64,000 bases of DNA from Pontibacillus litoralis JSM 072002 (GCF_000775615.1 NZ_AVPG01000012.1:1-64000); one strand, 5' to 3'. Shown: positions 8,933 to 18,181, counted from the stretch's first letter. Numbers and translations: made by a program. The notes: a model not told the origin generated them from the sequence alone.

Positions 8933-9208
8933 TTACACCCCGCTCACTAATTGTTCACAGGTTGTCTCTGCCTCTCCTTCAGCTTGGAAAGCCTCTGAAG
9001 AAATATGCAAATTGATTTTAGCCATTTCCATGTAACCCTTGCGCATTTTCTCTCTCGTTTGACGCTTTTTACGTTCACTTAAATACATCTTAGTAGCCTG
9101 ATAAATAAAATCACTACGGTCACTATTTTCAAACTCTAGTACACCATCAAGTTCGCTTAATAATTGCTGCGGTAACTTAACTACAATTTCTTGTGAACTT
9201 TCGGACAC
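8933..9208 (-). CDS. ndoAI: NdoAI/MazE-type antitoxin
   Basis: A 91-residue ribbon-helix-helix antitoxin: the N-terminal segment [29 protein letters not shown] is the DNA-binding fold and the C-terminal tail would wrap the toxin. It is expected to inhibit EndoA and to repress its own operon; a perfect palindrome overlapping the promoter is a candidate operator. Confidence 0.95.
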   Translation of the reverse strand: MSESSQEIVVKLPQQLLSELDGVLEFENSDRSDFIYQATKMYLSERKKRQTREKMRKGYMEMAKINLHISSEAFQAEGEAETTCEQLVSGV

Positions 9209-9247
9209 AAAAATGCACCTCCACCATTAACTAAACACCATTTGGTC

Positions 9248-9266
9248 GATTATTTCTAAAATAATC
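9248..9266. promoter_or_regulatory. Candidate NdoAI operator
   Basis: A perfect palindrome of 8-bp arms (GATTATTT / AAATAATC) around a 3-base centre that overlaps the -10 box of the antitoxin promoter. MazE-type antitoxins usually autorepress, so an operator here is plausible but inferred. Confidence 0.45.
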
Positions 9267-9292
9267 ATACCACCTATACCTAGTGTTTGCAA
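9264..9292 (-). promoter_or_regulatory. Promoter of ndoAI-ndoA
   Basis: On the minus strand TTGCAA, a 17-base spacer and TATGAT, about 55 bases upstream of the antitoxin start. Confidence 0.7.
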
Positions 9293-9384
9293 AGGCTTAT
9301 TACGATATCTGTCTACAAAACTCGTGTAATTCTGTCAAGTTAGGATCCATGAATGACACATACTATTACACAGCAAAACAACCA

Positions 9385-10545
9385 TCAATAAGAAGTTACA
9401 TGATCAACTTGTACAACAGCATCATTTTCCACATAAACTCTCGGCACACGATAGCTAATCATACACGTAATTTCATAATTAATTGTATCGGCATAACGTG
9501 CTATCTCTTCCACTTTTATTATATCATCGCCTTGCTTACCAATAAAAGTAACCTTTGTGCCGATTGGGTAAAATTGATCTAGCTTCACCATTAGTTGATC
9601 CATACATATTCTACCGACTATAGGCATACGTTTTCCATTTATCAACACATCTATACCTTGTAATTTACGCATCCAGCCATCAGCATACCCGAGCGGCACA
9701 GTCCCGATCCATTCATTCTCTTCAGTTGTATAAGTTGCTCCATAGCTAATCGACTCGCCTTTTTCTACTTTTTTAACGTGAATAAGCTTACTATGCAGGG
9801 AAAAAGCGGGTTGTAGTTGAATCAATTGTAAGTCTTTTACAACGTCTGAAGGAGGAAGCCCATACATCCCTATACCAAACCGAACCTTATGATGCATCTG
9901 TTCAGGGAACCTCATACTAGCAGCACTGTTTCCTGTATGCAGTTCAACTGGATACTTCCATCTACGACAAAAAGCTTGTAACAATACATGAAATCGTTCC
10001 ACTTGTTTCGTGTAGTGCGCAAGGTTGCACTCATCAGCCGATGCAAAATGGGTAAACACCCCTTGTAAATGTAAACGCGGATCATCCAATTCCGTTAATA
10101 AAGCATCCATCTCTTCTATCGTACGTACACCGATTCGTCCCATACCTGTATCCCATTTCATGTGAAGAGTTAAGCGCTCTTTAAATTTGTATTGTTTCAC
10201 TTGTTGCAACCACTCTTCTTGAAAGAACGTTAGCATAATGTTATGCGCAGCTGCTAACGGTGCATCACAAGGCCGAACCCAACCTAACACAAGAATTGGC
10301 GCTGAAATCCCCGCCTTTCGAAGCTTCAATGCTTCATCTAATAAAGAAACCGCTAACGCTTGAGCACCAGAAGCTAAAGCGGTTTTCGCGACTTGAATAT
10401 CGCCATGACCATATCCATTCGCCTTCACTACTGCATATATCCCTGTCTTATCAGGAAGATAGTCGTTTAAAGATTGTATATTATGTTTAATTGCATCTAA
10501 TTGGATCTCTACCCAAGTATCTCTGTAATAAGTTTCTATAGACAA
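9385..10545 (-). CDS. alr: Alanine racemase
   Basis: A 386-residue PLP enzyme converting L- to D-alanine for peptidoglycan. The PLP-lysine motif AVVKANGYGHG is near residue 40 and the region of the second catalytic base (Tyr) SYGATYTTEE near residue 267, followed by GTVPLGYADGW. Family length is typical (about 380). Context between ndoAI and ydcC is conserved in Bacillus. The start has a GAAAGGTGA ribosome site. Confidence 0.96.
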   Translation of the reverse strand: MSIETYYRDTWVEIQLDAIKHNIQSLNDYLPDKTGIYAVVKANGYGHGDIQVAKTALASGAQALAVSLLDEALKLRKAGISAPILVLGWVRPCDAPLAAAHNIMLTFFQEEWLQQVKQYKFKERLTLHMKWDTGMGRIGVRTIEEMDALLTELDDPRLHLQGVFTHFASADECNLAHYTKQVERFHVLLQAFCRRWKYPVELHTGNSAASMRFPEQMHHKVRFGIGMYGLPPSDVVKDLQLIQLQPAFSLHSKLIHVKKVEKGESISYGATYTTEENEWIGTVPLGYADGWMRKLQGIDVLINGKRMPIVGRICMDQLMVKLDQFYPIGTKVTFIGKQGDDIIKVEEIARYADTINYEITCMISYRVPRVYVENDAVVQVDHVTSY

Positions 10546-10577
10546 TGACGATCACCTTTCCTCGAATCAATATACCT

Positions 10578-10606
10578 ATTATTCACTTTGGTAATTAGCA
10601 TGTCAA
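10578..10606 (-). promoter_or_regulatory. Candidate alr promoter
   Basis: Minus-strand TTGACA, a 17-base spacer and AATAAT, about 33 bases upstream of the alr start codon. The -35 is perfect and the -10 moderately good. Confidence 0.5.
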
Positions 10607-10628
10607 TTCGAACTACCTTCCTAAAAGA

Positions 10629-10669
10629 GAAATAAAAGCAGACTCTTTTAATTTAAACTGCGAGCCTGC
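10629..10669 (-). terminator. Terminator after ydcC
   Basis: Minus-strand stem GCAGGCTC / GAGTCTGC (one G-U pair) followed by TTTTATTT, 18 bases beyond the ydcC stop. Confidence 0.65.
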
Positions 10670-10686
10670 CATCCACATCGATCCAT

Positions 10687-11703
10687 CTATTTAATTGCAG
10701 TACCTTGAACAGATTGAGCAACTTCTACCATTTCTTCTTTCGTTAACTCCTCACTCGCTAATACGAAGTCTTTCCCACCATATGACCACTCTAATCTTGA
10801 ACTGCTTAAAGCTCCCATTGTAAAACCTAAATTCACAGGGTCGCCTACAATAGAAACCGGAACAGTCGCACTCGCTGGCTTTGTTTCGTAATATTCTTGT
10901 ATAAGTGTATAAGATTTATCCCCTTTATACGTTTGGATGACACGCTTCCCATTTTCCATATCAATTATTTTCTCTTCTTCTAACTGCTCATTTCCAATTG
11001 TAGCTTCTGGATAAAAAATACTAAAAGCAGATGGGCTTTCTTCAGCCATCACCGGAACACCTAGAGCACCACTTGTCATATTTTTTTCTGTCGAGAAAGC
11101 ATCTTCATTAAATGTTGGATCAATTTCAACCGAAGTAAACTGTACCTCGACAACAGGATTACTATCTTTATCCAACACTTGTACCATCACAGGTGTTAAA
11201 TCCTTCTTGTGAAAATATATCTTCTGATTAGGTAAGTTCTGACTGTTTTGATAATTGGTTTTCGTTGTGAATTCGTAATAATTCTCTGTTGCTTCAAAGG
11301 TAGAGTCAGAATCTTGCTTAATATCCTCTACTAAAGAGCCGAATAAATAAGGTTGGCTACTGTTTTGCGGCCATTCACTTTGAAATTTAAAACTTTTATT
11401 TAATGCTGGTGTTAACACGTAAACCCCTTCTTCATTACGGAGAATAATTTGGCTTCCTTTTTCGTCCTTTTCATTGCTTAACAGCACTCGATAATAATCT
11501 TTCTTCTTATGCCACACCTCAATATTGTATTTCTGAGCGTCTTCTCCTGTTTTCAAACTCATGGTAGCTTTCACTTTGTAGCCATTCGTTTGCTCTAACT
11601 TCTTATCAAGTGATTGGACGACATCCTCTTTCGTCTTCTCCCCGCAAGCTGCTAGAAGTAGGACGAAGGATGCGACGATAACCATCCACATAGTTCTCTT
11701 CAT
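10687..11703 (-). CDS. ydcC: YdcC-type LolA-like lipoprotein
   Basis: A 338-residue predicted lipoprotein. The N-terminus has a basic start, a hydrophobic stretch and a lipobox LLAAC (Cys about residue 20). The body resembles the LolA/LppX fold (repeats such as YNIEVWHKKKDYYRVLLSN and KIYFHKKDLTPVMVQV). B. subtilis YdcC sits in the same place and is made during sporulation; clostridial relatives (GerS) act in germination. The ATG at 11703 is taken because AAAGGAG lies eight bases upstream; the GTG at 11709 is too close. The ribosome site is partly inside a stable hairpin. Confidence 0.88.
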   Translation of the reverse strand: MKRTMWMVIVASFVLLLAACGEKTKEDVVQSLDKKLEQTNGYKVKATMSLKTGEDAQKYNIEVWHKKKDYYRVLLSNEKDEKGSQIILRNEEGVYVLTPALNKSFKFQSEWPQNSSQPYLFGSLVEDIKQDSDSTFEATENYYEFTTKTNYQNSQNLPNQKIYFHKKDLTPVMVQVLDKDSNPVVEVQFTSVEIDPTFNEDAFSTEKNMTSGALGVPVMAEESPSAFSIFYPEATIGNEQLEEEKIIDMENGKRVIQTYKGDKSYTLIQEYYETKPASATVPVSIVGDPVNLGFTMGALSSSRLEWSYGGKDFVLASEELTKEEMVEVAQSVQGTAIK

Positions 11704-11713
11704 AATCACAACT

Positions 11714-11740
11714 CCTTTGTCTCATTTCAAAGGACAAAGG
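11714..11740 (-). promoter_or_regulatory. Hairpin covering the ydcC ribosome site
   Basis: Perfect 8-bp inverted repeat (CCTTTGTC / GACAAAGG, 11-base loop) whose 3' arm contains the AAAGG of the ydcC ribosome site. As mRNA it would partly mask translation start. Seen directly; a regulatory effect is inferred. Confidence 0.45.
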
Positions 11741-12086
11741 GAACATACCTGCCGGCTATTCCATGCACAAAATGCGATGCTACAAACAATCAATGATTTG
11801 GTCTTCTATCACGTTGATTGCTCAACCATGAAGAAAAGGTTCTCTTCGTTACATCATGTCCGTTTTTTCCACCCTCTCTTTCTCTCCCCCCTATTCTTCC
11901 ATTAAACGATTCAACGATATCCATATAGACACACCTCTTATAGCTTCTTACTCATCCGCATTTTGATTGTTTATAAACCGCATTCGTGCATGTCATCCTC
12001 GCTAACACATACTGTATGTTCCCTCCTACCTGCACTAAAATATATGAGACAAACTTTCCAATTATGCAAACAAGCCTCACAGGAGA
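11741..12086. other. Intergenic region between ydcC and acpS
   Basis: About 350 bases without a convincing gene. It must contain the ydcC promoter on the minus strand, but I could not assign sigma-A or sporulation boxes with confidence. A plus-strand open frame here has no family resemblance and no good start, and is not called. Confidence 0.5.
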
Positions 12087-12446
12087 TTATACTTCTTCTA
12101 AAACAACTTGAGCGATTGCATGAGATTGACTGTGAGAAATAGAAACCCATATTTCATATGAGCATTTATCTACTTCTAGTATAGGAGCACCTACGTCATT
12201 TTTGACAATACTAATATCCTGGAAAGCATAAACACTCCCAATACCAGTACCTGCAGCTTTACTAAACGCCTCTTTCGCCGCAAACCGACCTGCAACAAAT
12301 TCAGCTCTTCGATGATCATTGTGAATAGACTGTAGCAACCGCCTCTCGCTTGATGTCAAAACGCGATTGATGAACCGTTTATTACGTTTCATCGCTGCCG
12401 CAATTCGGTCCACCTCTACTATGTCGATACCAATCCCTTTTATCAT
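12087..12446 (-). CDS. acpS: Holo-[acyl-carrier-protein] synthase
   Basis: A 119-residue phosphopantetheinyl transferase that moves 4'-phosphopantetheine from CoA to acyl carrier protein. Motifs are GIGIDIVEVDRI at the N-terminus (Asp metal ligand), RFAAKEAFSKAAGTGIG and the terminal WVSISHSQSHAIAQV. The ATG at 12446 follows GAGAGGTAG and gives the standard family start MIKGIGID; a longer frame to 12482 is not needed. Confidence 0.97.
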   Translation of the reverse strand: MIKGIGIDIVEVDRIAAAMKRNKRFINRVLTSSERRLLQSIHNDHRRAEFVAGRFAAKEAFSKAAGTGIGSVYAFQDISIVKNDVGAPILEVDKCSYEIWVSISHSQSHAIAQVVLEEV

Positions 12447-12572
12447 TTGATCTACCTCTCTCTTCATATATAAACGTTCCAAATATTTGTTAAGCTGTAC
12501 GTATCATGTATGAACTTATTTCATTGTATAATAAATATATGTAGAAAATAAATTTTTTAAGGAGTACGTTAT

Positions 12573-13346
12573 ATGTTTTTCCGAACTGAATCATTTCAGC
12601 AGTTTATCCGCTCGTACCAAGTTGTAGCTTTTTTAGTTGGGTTGCACCTTGTTCTATGGGTAGCTATCGATGTTCTACATTTACCATTTTTCATTTCTCT
12701 TGAAAAACTGGGGATAGGGAGCAACTTATTAATTGCTAATGGGGAATATTGGCGTCTGGTCACACCGATTTTTTTACACGCAGACTTCATGCATGCATTA
12801 ATGAACTCTTTTTCCTTAGTGTTATTCGGCCCTGCCTTGGAGCAAATGCTCGGTAAGGGGAAATTCATTTTCGCCTACATAGGAGCAGGAATTGTGGGAA
12901 ACATTGGAACGTATGTATTCGCACCTACATTATACGTTCATCTAGGCGCATCAGGAGCTATCTTTGGTTTATTTGGCATTTACCTGTATATGGTGTACAG
13001 CCGGAAAGATTTAATCGACCAAGCAAATGCGCAAGTTGTCATCACAATTGCCGTCATTGGGGTGATCATGACCTTAATTAGCCCGGGAATCAACGTTTAC
13101 GGTCACATGTTCGGGTTGTTAGGAGGTACATTACTAGCACCTATCGTCTTACGCACCGCAAGGCCATTTTCGCCCTATTCCAATCCTTCACCACGAAAGC
13201 AGCACTATACAGAGGATGATGATATTGGTTTTAACCCAAACCGCTGGAGCAATAAAAGAAAACGACCATTTAAACAACACGTACCAAAAATACTATGGGG
13301 TATAATTGTTTTACTAGTTGTATTAGGCTTATTAGGACGGCTATAA
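12573..13346 (+). CDS. Rhomboid-family intramembrane serine protease (YdcA-like)
   Basis: A 257-residue membrane protease. The catalytic dyad is visible: Ser127 in GASGAIFG and His178 in YGHMFGLLGG. The HADFMHALMNSFSLVLFGP segment (about 69-87) holds the conserved histidine and asparagine of the fold, and six hydrophobic segments are seen. A seventh hydrophobic stretch at the C-terminus follows a polar linker. It cleaves membrane-protein substrates that are not known. It is transcribed away from acpS; a TATAAT lies at 12527-12532. Neighbour order matches B. subtilis. Confidence 0.93.
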   Translation: MFFRTESFQQFIRSYQVVAFLVGLHLVLWVAIDVLHLPFFISLEKLGIGSNLLIANGEYWRLVTPIFLHADFMHALMNSFSLVLFGPALEQMLGKGKFIFAYIGAGIVGNIGTYVFAPTLYVHLGASGAIFGLFGIYLYMVYSRKDLIDQANAQVVITIAVIGVIMTLISPGINVYGHMFGLLGGTLLAPIVLRTARPFSPYSNPSPRKQHYTEDDDIGFNPNRWSNKRKRPFKQHVPKILWGIIVLLVVLGLLGRL

Positions 13347-13471
13347 AAGTGTTCGAACAAAAGGCTCATAAACGGCGCATGCAGCTATTTTTGTAGGATA
13401 CTTTTCTTCACTCGATACTCGCAGGAAACTCCATTACAATTCTTGCATCCTCATCTTTTATCTATATACAG

Positions 13472-13510
13472 AATAGAGCATTCCAACCACTACGATTGGA
13501 ATGCTCTATT
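13472..13510. terminator. Shared terminator between rhomboid gene and cshA
   Basis: A perfect 15-bp stem (13472-13486 and 13496-13510) with a 9-base loop between two convergent genes. Neither side has a long T-run, so it may be a weak or bidirectional terminator. Confidence 0.65.
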
Positions 13511-13532
13511 GTTATGCATTTAGTAAACTAAA

Positions 13533-15056
13533 TTATTGGTTATTACCTTGGTTACGCTTTTGCGAATATCCGCGATTACGTCCTGAACTTTGTCCTTGAC
13601 CACGTTTACCAGCATAGCTTTTTGATTTGTTATTACGGTTATATCCACCTTTACCACCGTTACCGTTGTTACCTTTTCTACGGTCGTATTGACGTTTACC
13701 GTTTTTCTTATGTTTATCACGAACTGCTTGTTTTACACTAATTGGAGACAAAGAAGTAAGCTTAACTGGTACGTCTTTGCGTTCCTTCGTTAACATTTTC
13801 AATGCAGCAGCAACAACAGATACAGAGTCATATTGCTCAATTAATTCATTTGCTTGAGCATGATACGCATCTAAGTTGTTCGATTCAAGTGATTGTACTA
13901 ACTTGTCCACCGCTACTTTTTGTTGACCTTTATGTGCTTCATCAGATGAAGGGATTGACATGCGCTTCACTTTTGTACCTGTTGTTTTCTCAATTAAGTG
14001 TAATTGAGCAACTTCTCTTGGCGTAATAAATGAAACAGCGTGGCCATCTTTACCAGCACGACCTGTACGCCCTATACGGTGAACGTAACTCTCAGGGTCT
14101 TGCGGAATATCAAAGTTATATACGTGCGTAACACCTGAGATATCAAGTCCACGTGCAGCTACGTCTGTTGCCACTAACACTTCTAATGCACCGCGCTTAA
14201 ACTTCTTTAAAACACTCATACGTTTCCCTTGTGTAAGGTCACCGTGAATGCCTTCAGCACGGAATCCGCGTGCATTTAAGCCATCTGTTAACTCATCTAC
14301 ACGACGCTTTGTACGCCCGAATACAATTGCCAATTCAGGCATATGGATATCAAGTAAACGAGTTAATGTATCAAATTTCTTCGCTTCATTTACTTCAACG
14401 AAATATTGATCAATTCTTTCTACAGTCATTTGCTTCGCTTTCAGCTTCACTGTTTCTGGCTTTTTCATCATCTTCGTTGCAATTTCATGAATCTCTTTCG
14501 GCATTGTTGCAGAGAAAAGCAATGTTTGACGTTGTTCTGGGATAGCATTCAAAATAGCTTTAATATCATCAATAAAGCCCATGTTCAACATTTCGTCTGC
14601 TTCATCTAAAACAGCCGTATGAATGTTAGATAAATTAATTGTCTTTCTGCGAACATGATCAAGTAAACGACCTGGTGTTGCTACAACAATTTGCGGTTGG
14701 TTCTTCAATTCGCGAATCTGACGTCCCATATCTGTACCGCCGTATACTGGTAGCACACGCACACCTTTGTATTGACCAAGTTTATTTAACTCTGTTGCTA
14801 CCTGCATCGCCAATTCACGTGTCGGGGCGATAACAATCCCTTGCGTTTTCTTCATATCTTGATTGATTTTCTCAATCATCGGGATACCGAACGCCGCCGT
14901 TTTCCCTGTACCTGTTTGAGCTTGTCCGATGACATCTCTTCCGTCCATTGCGAGTGGAATGGTTTGTTCTTGGATCGGAGTTGCTTCTTCAAACCCCATT
15001 TGCAGAACTGATTTTAATACTGATTTGGATAAACCTAATGAATTAAATGTTGTCAC
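13533..15056 (-). CDS. cshA: DEAD-box ATP-dependent RNA helicase CshA
   Basis: A 507-residue cold-shock and degradosome-associated helicase. All core motifs are present in order: Q-motif region [39 protein letters not shown], and [10 protein letters not shown]. The C-terminal tail is basic and rich in Gly, Asn and Arg ([16 protein letters not shown]), as expected for RNA binding. The start is a GTG with AAGGAG about 12 bases upstream, a long spacing. A promoter and a terminator-like hairpin precede the gene, suggesting leader control. Confidence 0.95.
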   Translation of the reverse strand: MTTFNSLGLSKSVLKSVLQMGFEEATPIQEQTIPLAMDGRDVIGQAQTGTGKTAAFGIPMIEKINQDMKKTQGIVIAPTRELAMQVATELNKLGQYKGVRVLPVYGGTDMGRQIRELKNQPQIVVATPGRLLDHVRRKTINLSNIHTAVLDEADEMLNMGFIDDIKAILNAIPEQRQTLLFSATMPKEIHEIATKMMKKPETVKLKAKQMTVERIDQYFVEVNEAKKFDTLTRLLDIHMPELAIVFGRTKRRVDELTDGLNARGFRAEGIHGDLTQGKRMSVLKKFKRGALEVLVATDVAARGLDISGVTHVYNFDIPQDPESYVHRIGRTGRAGKDGHAVSFITPREVAQLHLIEKTTGTKVKRMSIPSSDEAHKGQQKVAVDKLVQSLESNNLDAYHAQANELIEQYDSVSVVAAALKMLTKERKDVPVKLTSLSPISVKQAVRDKHKKNGKRQYDRRKGNNGNGGKGGYNRNNKSKSYAGKRGQGQSSGRNRGYSQKRNQGNNQ

Positions 15057-15106
15057 TTCTATTTTCTACTCCTTTTCGTTTTCTTTACTTTGAAAGAAAA
15101 ACACGT

Positions 15107-15140
15107 AAAAAAAAGCCATCCTCACAGTTGGAAGAGGGCT
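15107..15140 (-). terminator. Attenuator-like terminator in the cshA leader
   Basis: Minus-strand stem AGCCCTCTTC / GAGGATGGCT (ten positions, one mismatch, 7-base loop) followed by eight T. It lies between a sigma-A-like promoter and the cshA start and so would stop cshA transcription unless read through. No competing antiterminator stem is obvious. Confidence 0.65.
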
Positions 15141-15163
15141 CTCCGTACGAATGATTTACGTTT

Positions 15164-15192
15164 ATAATAACACATTACTTTATAAACATCAA
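15164..15192 (-). promoter_or_regulatory. Promoter of cshA
   Basis: Minus strand TTGATG, 17 bases, TATTAT, giving a leader of roughly 100 bases that includes the attenuator-like hairpin. Confidence 0.7.
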
Positions 15193-15279
15193 TTCACTTC
15201 ATATTAAAGTACCCTTTCCATTTAATCAATGATAAAATATAGGAAAGCGAAGACTTTGAATAATCGGAGGTGGAGTTCG

Positions 15280-16191
15280 TTGGATAAACCACCATTTAAT
15301 CCATATCTCGCAATTTCCATTGGGGTGCTTTCCGTCTCTACGTCTGCAGTACTTGTTAAGCTTGCAGGAGATGCCCCGGCTTCTATCATCGCTAATTATA
15401 GGCTTTTCATTGCCGTGTTACTAATGACACCTTACATTCTTTTTTATAAAACGAAAGAGTTCCGTTCCATTTCCAAAAAAGATTGGTGGTTGTCGGGTGT
15501 TTCAGGTGTATTTTTAGCCTTCCACTTTATTCTATGGTTTGAGTCACTCAATTATACTTCCGTGGCTAGTTCTGTTGTGCTTGTAACAATGCAGCCGATA
15601 TTCGCCTTTTTAGGTACATATTTCTTTTTTAAAGAACGGTTTACAGCAGGCGCTGTCATTAGTATGATTATAGCGATTACGGGTAGCGTCGTAATTAGTT
15701 GGGGTGACTTTCAAATTAGTGGCCAAGCACTATTCGGTGATATTCTCGCCTTGTTAGGTGCTGTGATGGTCACTGGTTATTTTCTAGTTGGGCAGCACGT
15801 ACGTAAACGACTGTCGCTAATGACGTATACGTTTGTTGTGTACAGCATTAGTTCCATCACGCTCATTCTATATAACGTGATAACAACCAAACCATTTACA
15901 GGCTATTCAACAGAGACTTGGATGTATTTCCTCGCTTTAGCGATTATACCGACTTTCTTTGGCCATACGTTGTTTAATTGGGCTTTAAAATGGGTCAGTA
16001 CATCTTCCATTTCCATGAGCATCGTATTTGAACCAATTGGCGCTTCCTTGTTAGCTTATTTTATACTTGGAGAGAAGATATCTGGCTTTCAATGGTTAGG
16101 TGGAGCAATTGTTATTTTTGGATTGAGCTTATTCATTTTTAGCACATCTAAACAAAATAAAGTAACCATTATTCATGATGCAAATTCATAG
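15280..16191 (+). CDS. EamA/DMT-family transporter
   Basis: A 303-residue inner-membrane protein with ten hydrophobic segments arranged as two EamA repeats; each repeat ends in a recognisable stretch (FLGTYFFFKERFTAGAVISMIIAITG and LAYFILGEKISGFQWLGGAIVIFG). Members export amino acids or other small metabolites, but the substrate cannot be told. The TTG at 15280 is chosen because GGAGGTGG is six bases upstream; the longer frame starting at 15229 lacks a site. Confidence 0.88.
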   Translation: MDKPPFNPYLAISIGVLSVSTSAVLVKLAGDAPASIIANYRLFIAVLLMTPYILFYKTKEFRSISKKDWWLSGVSGVFLAFHFILWFESLNYTSVASSVVLVTMQPIFAFLGTYFFFKERFTAGAVISMIIAITGSVVISWGDFQISGQALFGDILALLGAVMVTGYFLVGQHVRKRLSLMTYTFVVYSISSITLILYNVITTKPFTGYSTETWMYFLALAIIPTFFGHTLFNWALKWVSTSSISMSIVFEPIGASLLAYFILGEKISGFQWLGGAIVIFGLSLFIFSTSKQNKVTIIHDANS

Positions 16192-16200
16192 TGGAATCGT

Positions 16201-16229
16201 TTGACATGATATACAAACGTTCCTATTTT
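16201..16229 (+). promoter_or_regulatory. Promoter of the DegV-family gene
   Basis: A perfect TTGACA, a 17-base spacer and TATTTT, 27 bases before the start codon. Confidence 0.6.
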
Positions 16230-16255
16230 TAAAACATCCATAAGCAGGTGAATGT

Positions 16256-17110
16256 ATGCAAATTAAAATTATGACCGACGGAGGGTCAGACCTTCCGAAA
16301 CATGTAAAAGATCAATACGATGTTACGATTGTTCCTTTAAATATTCATTTTGGAGAAGAACAATACGTAAGTGGCGTAAACTTAGATATCCAAACCTTTT
16401 ACAAGAAAATGAGAGAGCAAGAAGAATTACCACGATCTTCTGCGCCAAGTCCGTATGCATTTTATGAGGCGTACAAGGAAGTAGATGCTTCCAAGCCCAT
16501 TTTGATGCTCTCCCTTTCTAAAGAACTAAGTACGACGTATCACAATGCTTTAATGGCAAAGGATATGATTTTAGAAGAAGAGCCAGACCGTCAAATTGTC
16601 GTCTTAAACACAAGAACAGCTACTTCTGGCATGTCTTTATTAGTAAATGAGGCGGGGCAATGTGTGAAACAAGGAATGGCTTTCGATGAGCTTATCCATC
16701 ATATAGAGGAACGTATTTCTAAGATTTCTACGTTATTTATTTTACGCACTGTGGAGAATTTAATTAAAGGTGGTCGTCTTGACCGTGTGAAGGGGACAAT
16801 TGCCAAAACATTAAACATTAAACTGCTCATGAAAGGTAGCCCTGAGGGAAAGATAGAAGTAGCCGAAAAAATTCGTGGCAACAAAAAAGCAATGCGCCGT
16901 TTTGTCGATCAAATTGCGGACAATACGAGTAATTTCGAAAACAAAACCTATTCCCTTTCCTACAGTACGACAAGTGAAAAAGCTGAAGCATTTTTAGAAG
17001 AAATTAAAGCACGTTATCCATTTAAGGAGACGCTTCTAATGGAAATGGGGCCATTATGTGCGACATATGCTGGTGAAGACGGCTTCGTAATGGCATTCTT
17101 CCGTGATTAA
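16256..17110 (+). CDS. DegV-family fatty-acid-binding protein
   Basis: A 284-residue DegV protein. The N-terminal MTDGGSDLP and SSAPSPYAF segments and the later LSKELSTTYHNA region mark the lipid-head-group site; NLIKGGRLDRVKG is the typical central motif. Members bind fatty acids, and FakB-type members present them to the FakA kinase; no kinase gene is here, so this specific role is not shown. Confidence 0.92.
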   Translation: MQIKIMTDGGSDLPKHVKDQYDVTIVPLNIHFGEEQYVSGVNLDIQTFYKKMREQEELPRSSAPSPYAFYEAYKEVDASKPILMLSLSKELSTTYHNALMAKDMILEEEPDRQIVVLNTRTATSGMSLLVNEAGQCVKQGMAFDELIHHIEERISKISTLFILRTVENLIKGGRLDRVKGTIAKTLNIKLLMKGSPEGKIEVAEKIRGNKKAMRRFVDQIADNTSNFENKTYSLSYSTTSEKAEAFLEEIKARYPFKETLLMEMGPLCATYAGEDGFVMAFFRD

Positions 17111-17111
17111 C

Positions 17112-17150
17112 ATAAATAAATCCTGGCTACCTATGCCAGGATTTATTTAT
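17112..17150. terminator. Bidirectional terminator between degV-type gene and yppG-like gene
   Basis: A perfect 16-bp stem (17112-17127 and 17135-17150) with a 7-base loop; the outer A/T pairs serve as T-rich ends on both strands. It overlaps the stop of the convergent gene. Confidence 0.85.
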
Positions 17151-17572
17151 ATTCCTTTCATAAACGTGCTTATCCCTTTTACTAAAGGAGAAATCTGATT
17201 GGCTGTATTTGCCACCTGCCCCATTGTGGATAGCATTTTATCCAAATCTAATTGGCCGTTCTTATCCATGAAATACGTCATAATCCCCTTTGTTTGCTGC
17301 GCATTTTGTTGTCCGTTTTGTGGCACCCATTGCTGAGAACTCCACTCTTTAGGTTGTGGTGGTTTAGCAAATTGTTCATAAGGGGTTTTAAATGCTGGTA
17401 GCTGTGGCGTCTCTTCTTGAGGAATAAATGATGTCGAAGCAAACATATAAGGCGATTGCGCCCCATACCCTACCACTTGATTTGTAGCATAGTGCGGATG
17501 CGGTATAGTAGGAGGAGGCTGCGGAACATAATACGGACCTGCGTTCATTGGACGTTTCGGCATTCGATACAT
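17147..17572 (-). CDS. YppG-like protein
   Basis: A 141-residue protein with a Pro/Tyr/Gln-rich low-complexity first two thirds and a conserved C-terminal block (GIMTYFMDKNGQLDLDKM, then TANQISPLVKGISTFMKG). This pattern matches the Bacillaceae YppG family, whose function is unknown; the composition resembles spore coat proteins. It is a single gene with its own ribosome site (GAGGTGGG). Confidence 0.8.
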   Translation of the reverse strand: MYRMPKRPMNAGPYYVPQPPPTIPHPHYATNQVVGYGAQSPYMFASTSFIPQEETPQLPAFKTPYEQFAKPPQPKEWSSQQWVPQNGQQNAQQTKGIMTYFMDKNGQLDLDKMLSTMGQVANTANQISPLVKGISTFMKGI

Positions 17573-17647
17573 AACATCCCACCTCTACATAAACATATTC
17601 CACTTTAGCCTATGTAAGAAGCGACAAAAACGTGATAAATAATGCAA

Positions 17648-17905
17648 CTAACTATGCATATTCGTCCTATTAATACCTAACTTCTTCTTTAATTGCTTCT
17701 CTTGAAACCCCAGTACTTTCTCTTCGCCAACAAACGTGACGGGGGTACCATAAATTCCGAACTCTTTCATTTCATCAAAATAGGGCCGGTGATCGGATAT
17801 ATTACGCTCTTCAAACTCTACATTATTATCTCGAAGCAGTTGCAGCACCCTTTCACAATAGTGACACCCTCTACTCGTATAAACAAATACTTTATGCCTA
17901 CTCAA
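17648..17905 (-). CDS. Glutaredoxin-family protein
   Basis: An 85-residue thioredoxin-fold protein: CHYC active site in VYTSRGCHYCERVLQLL and the cis-proline region GTPVTFVGEEKVLGF. It is expected to reduce disulfides or mixed disulfides in the cytoplasm; low-GC Gram-positives of this type use bacillithiol, so it may be a bacilliredoxin-like or glutaredoxin-like enzyme. The TTG at 17905, preceded by a G-rich site, gives the compact family size; a longer frame to 17980 would add a poorly conserved extension. Confidence 0.85.
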   Translation of the reverse strand: MSRHKVFVYTSRGCHYCERVLQLLRDNNVEFEERNISDHRPYFDEMKEFGIYGTPVTFVGEEKVLGFQEKQLKKKLGINRTNMHS

Positions 17906-18181
17906 GTATGTACCCCCCAACTTAAAAAATAGTTCTTTTATCTCAATCTTACATAAAGTATTTGTTTGAATCAATTTCAAAATGAAACTAGCTTTATTGA
18001 AATCCGAACAAATTTAATGTAAGAATTATTATTTCCTAGTTTATTTTTAGAATCGCTGGAGTCGTTTATATAAATAGGATACATACATCTTACACTCCGT
18101 TGTTCATAACTTTTTTAAAAAGGGGTAGAAGGAATCAAGCACCTATTCTCGAATCACTTATATAAAAGGGGGAATACGGGG

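Noticed and set aside
9283-9582. Plus-strand frame of 99 codons before and inside alr
   Set aside because: It covers the antitoxin promoter and lies antisense to the alr 3' end; composition is that of a shadow frame.
11717-11905. Plus-strand open frame of 62 codons after ydcC
   Set aside because: It begins inside the ydcC leader hairpin, has no ribosome site and no family resemblance.
18102-18128. Sigma-B-like boxes GTTCAT and GGGTAG upstream of the SDR gene
   Set aside because: Two mismatches in the -35, one in the -10 and a 15-base spacer; too weak in A/T-rich DNA to be called.
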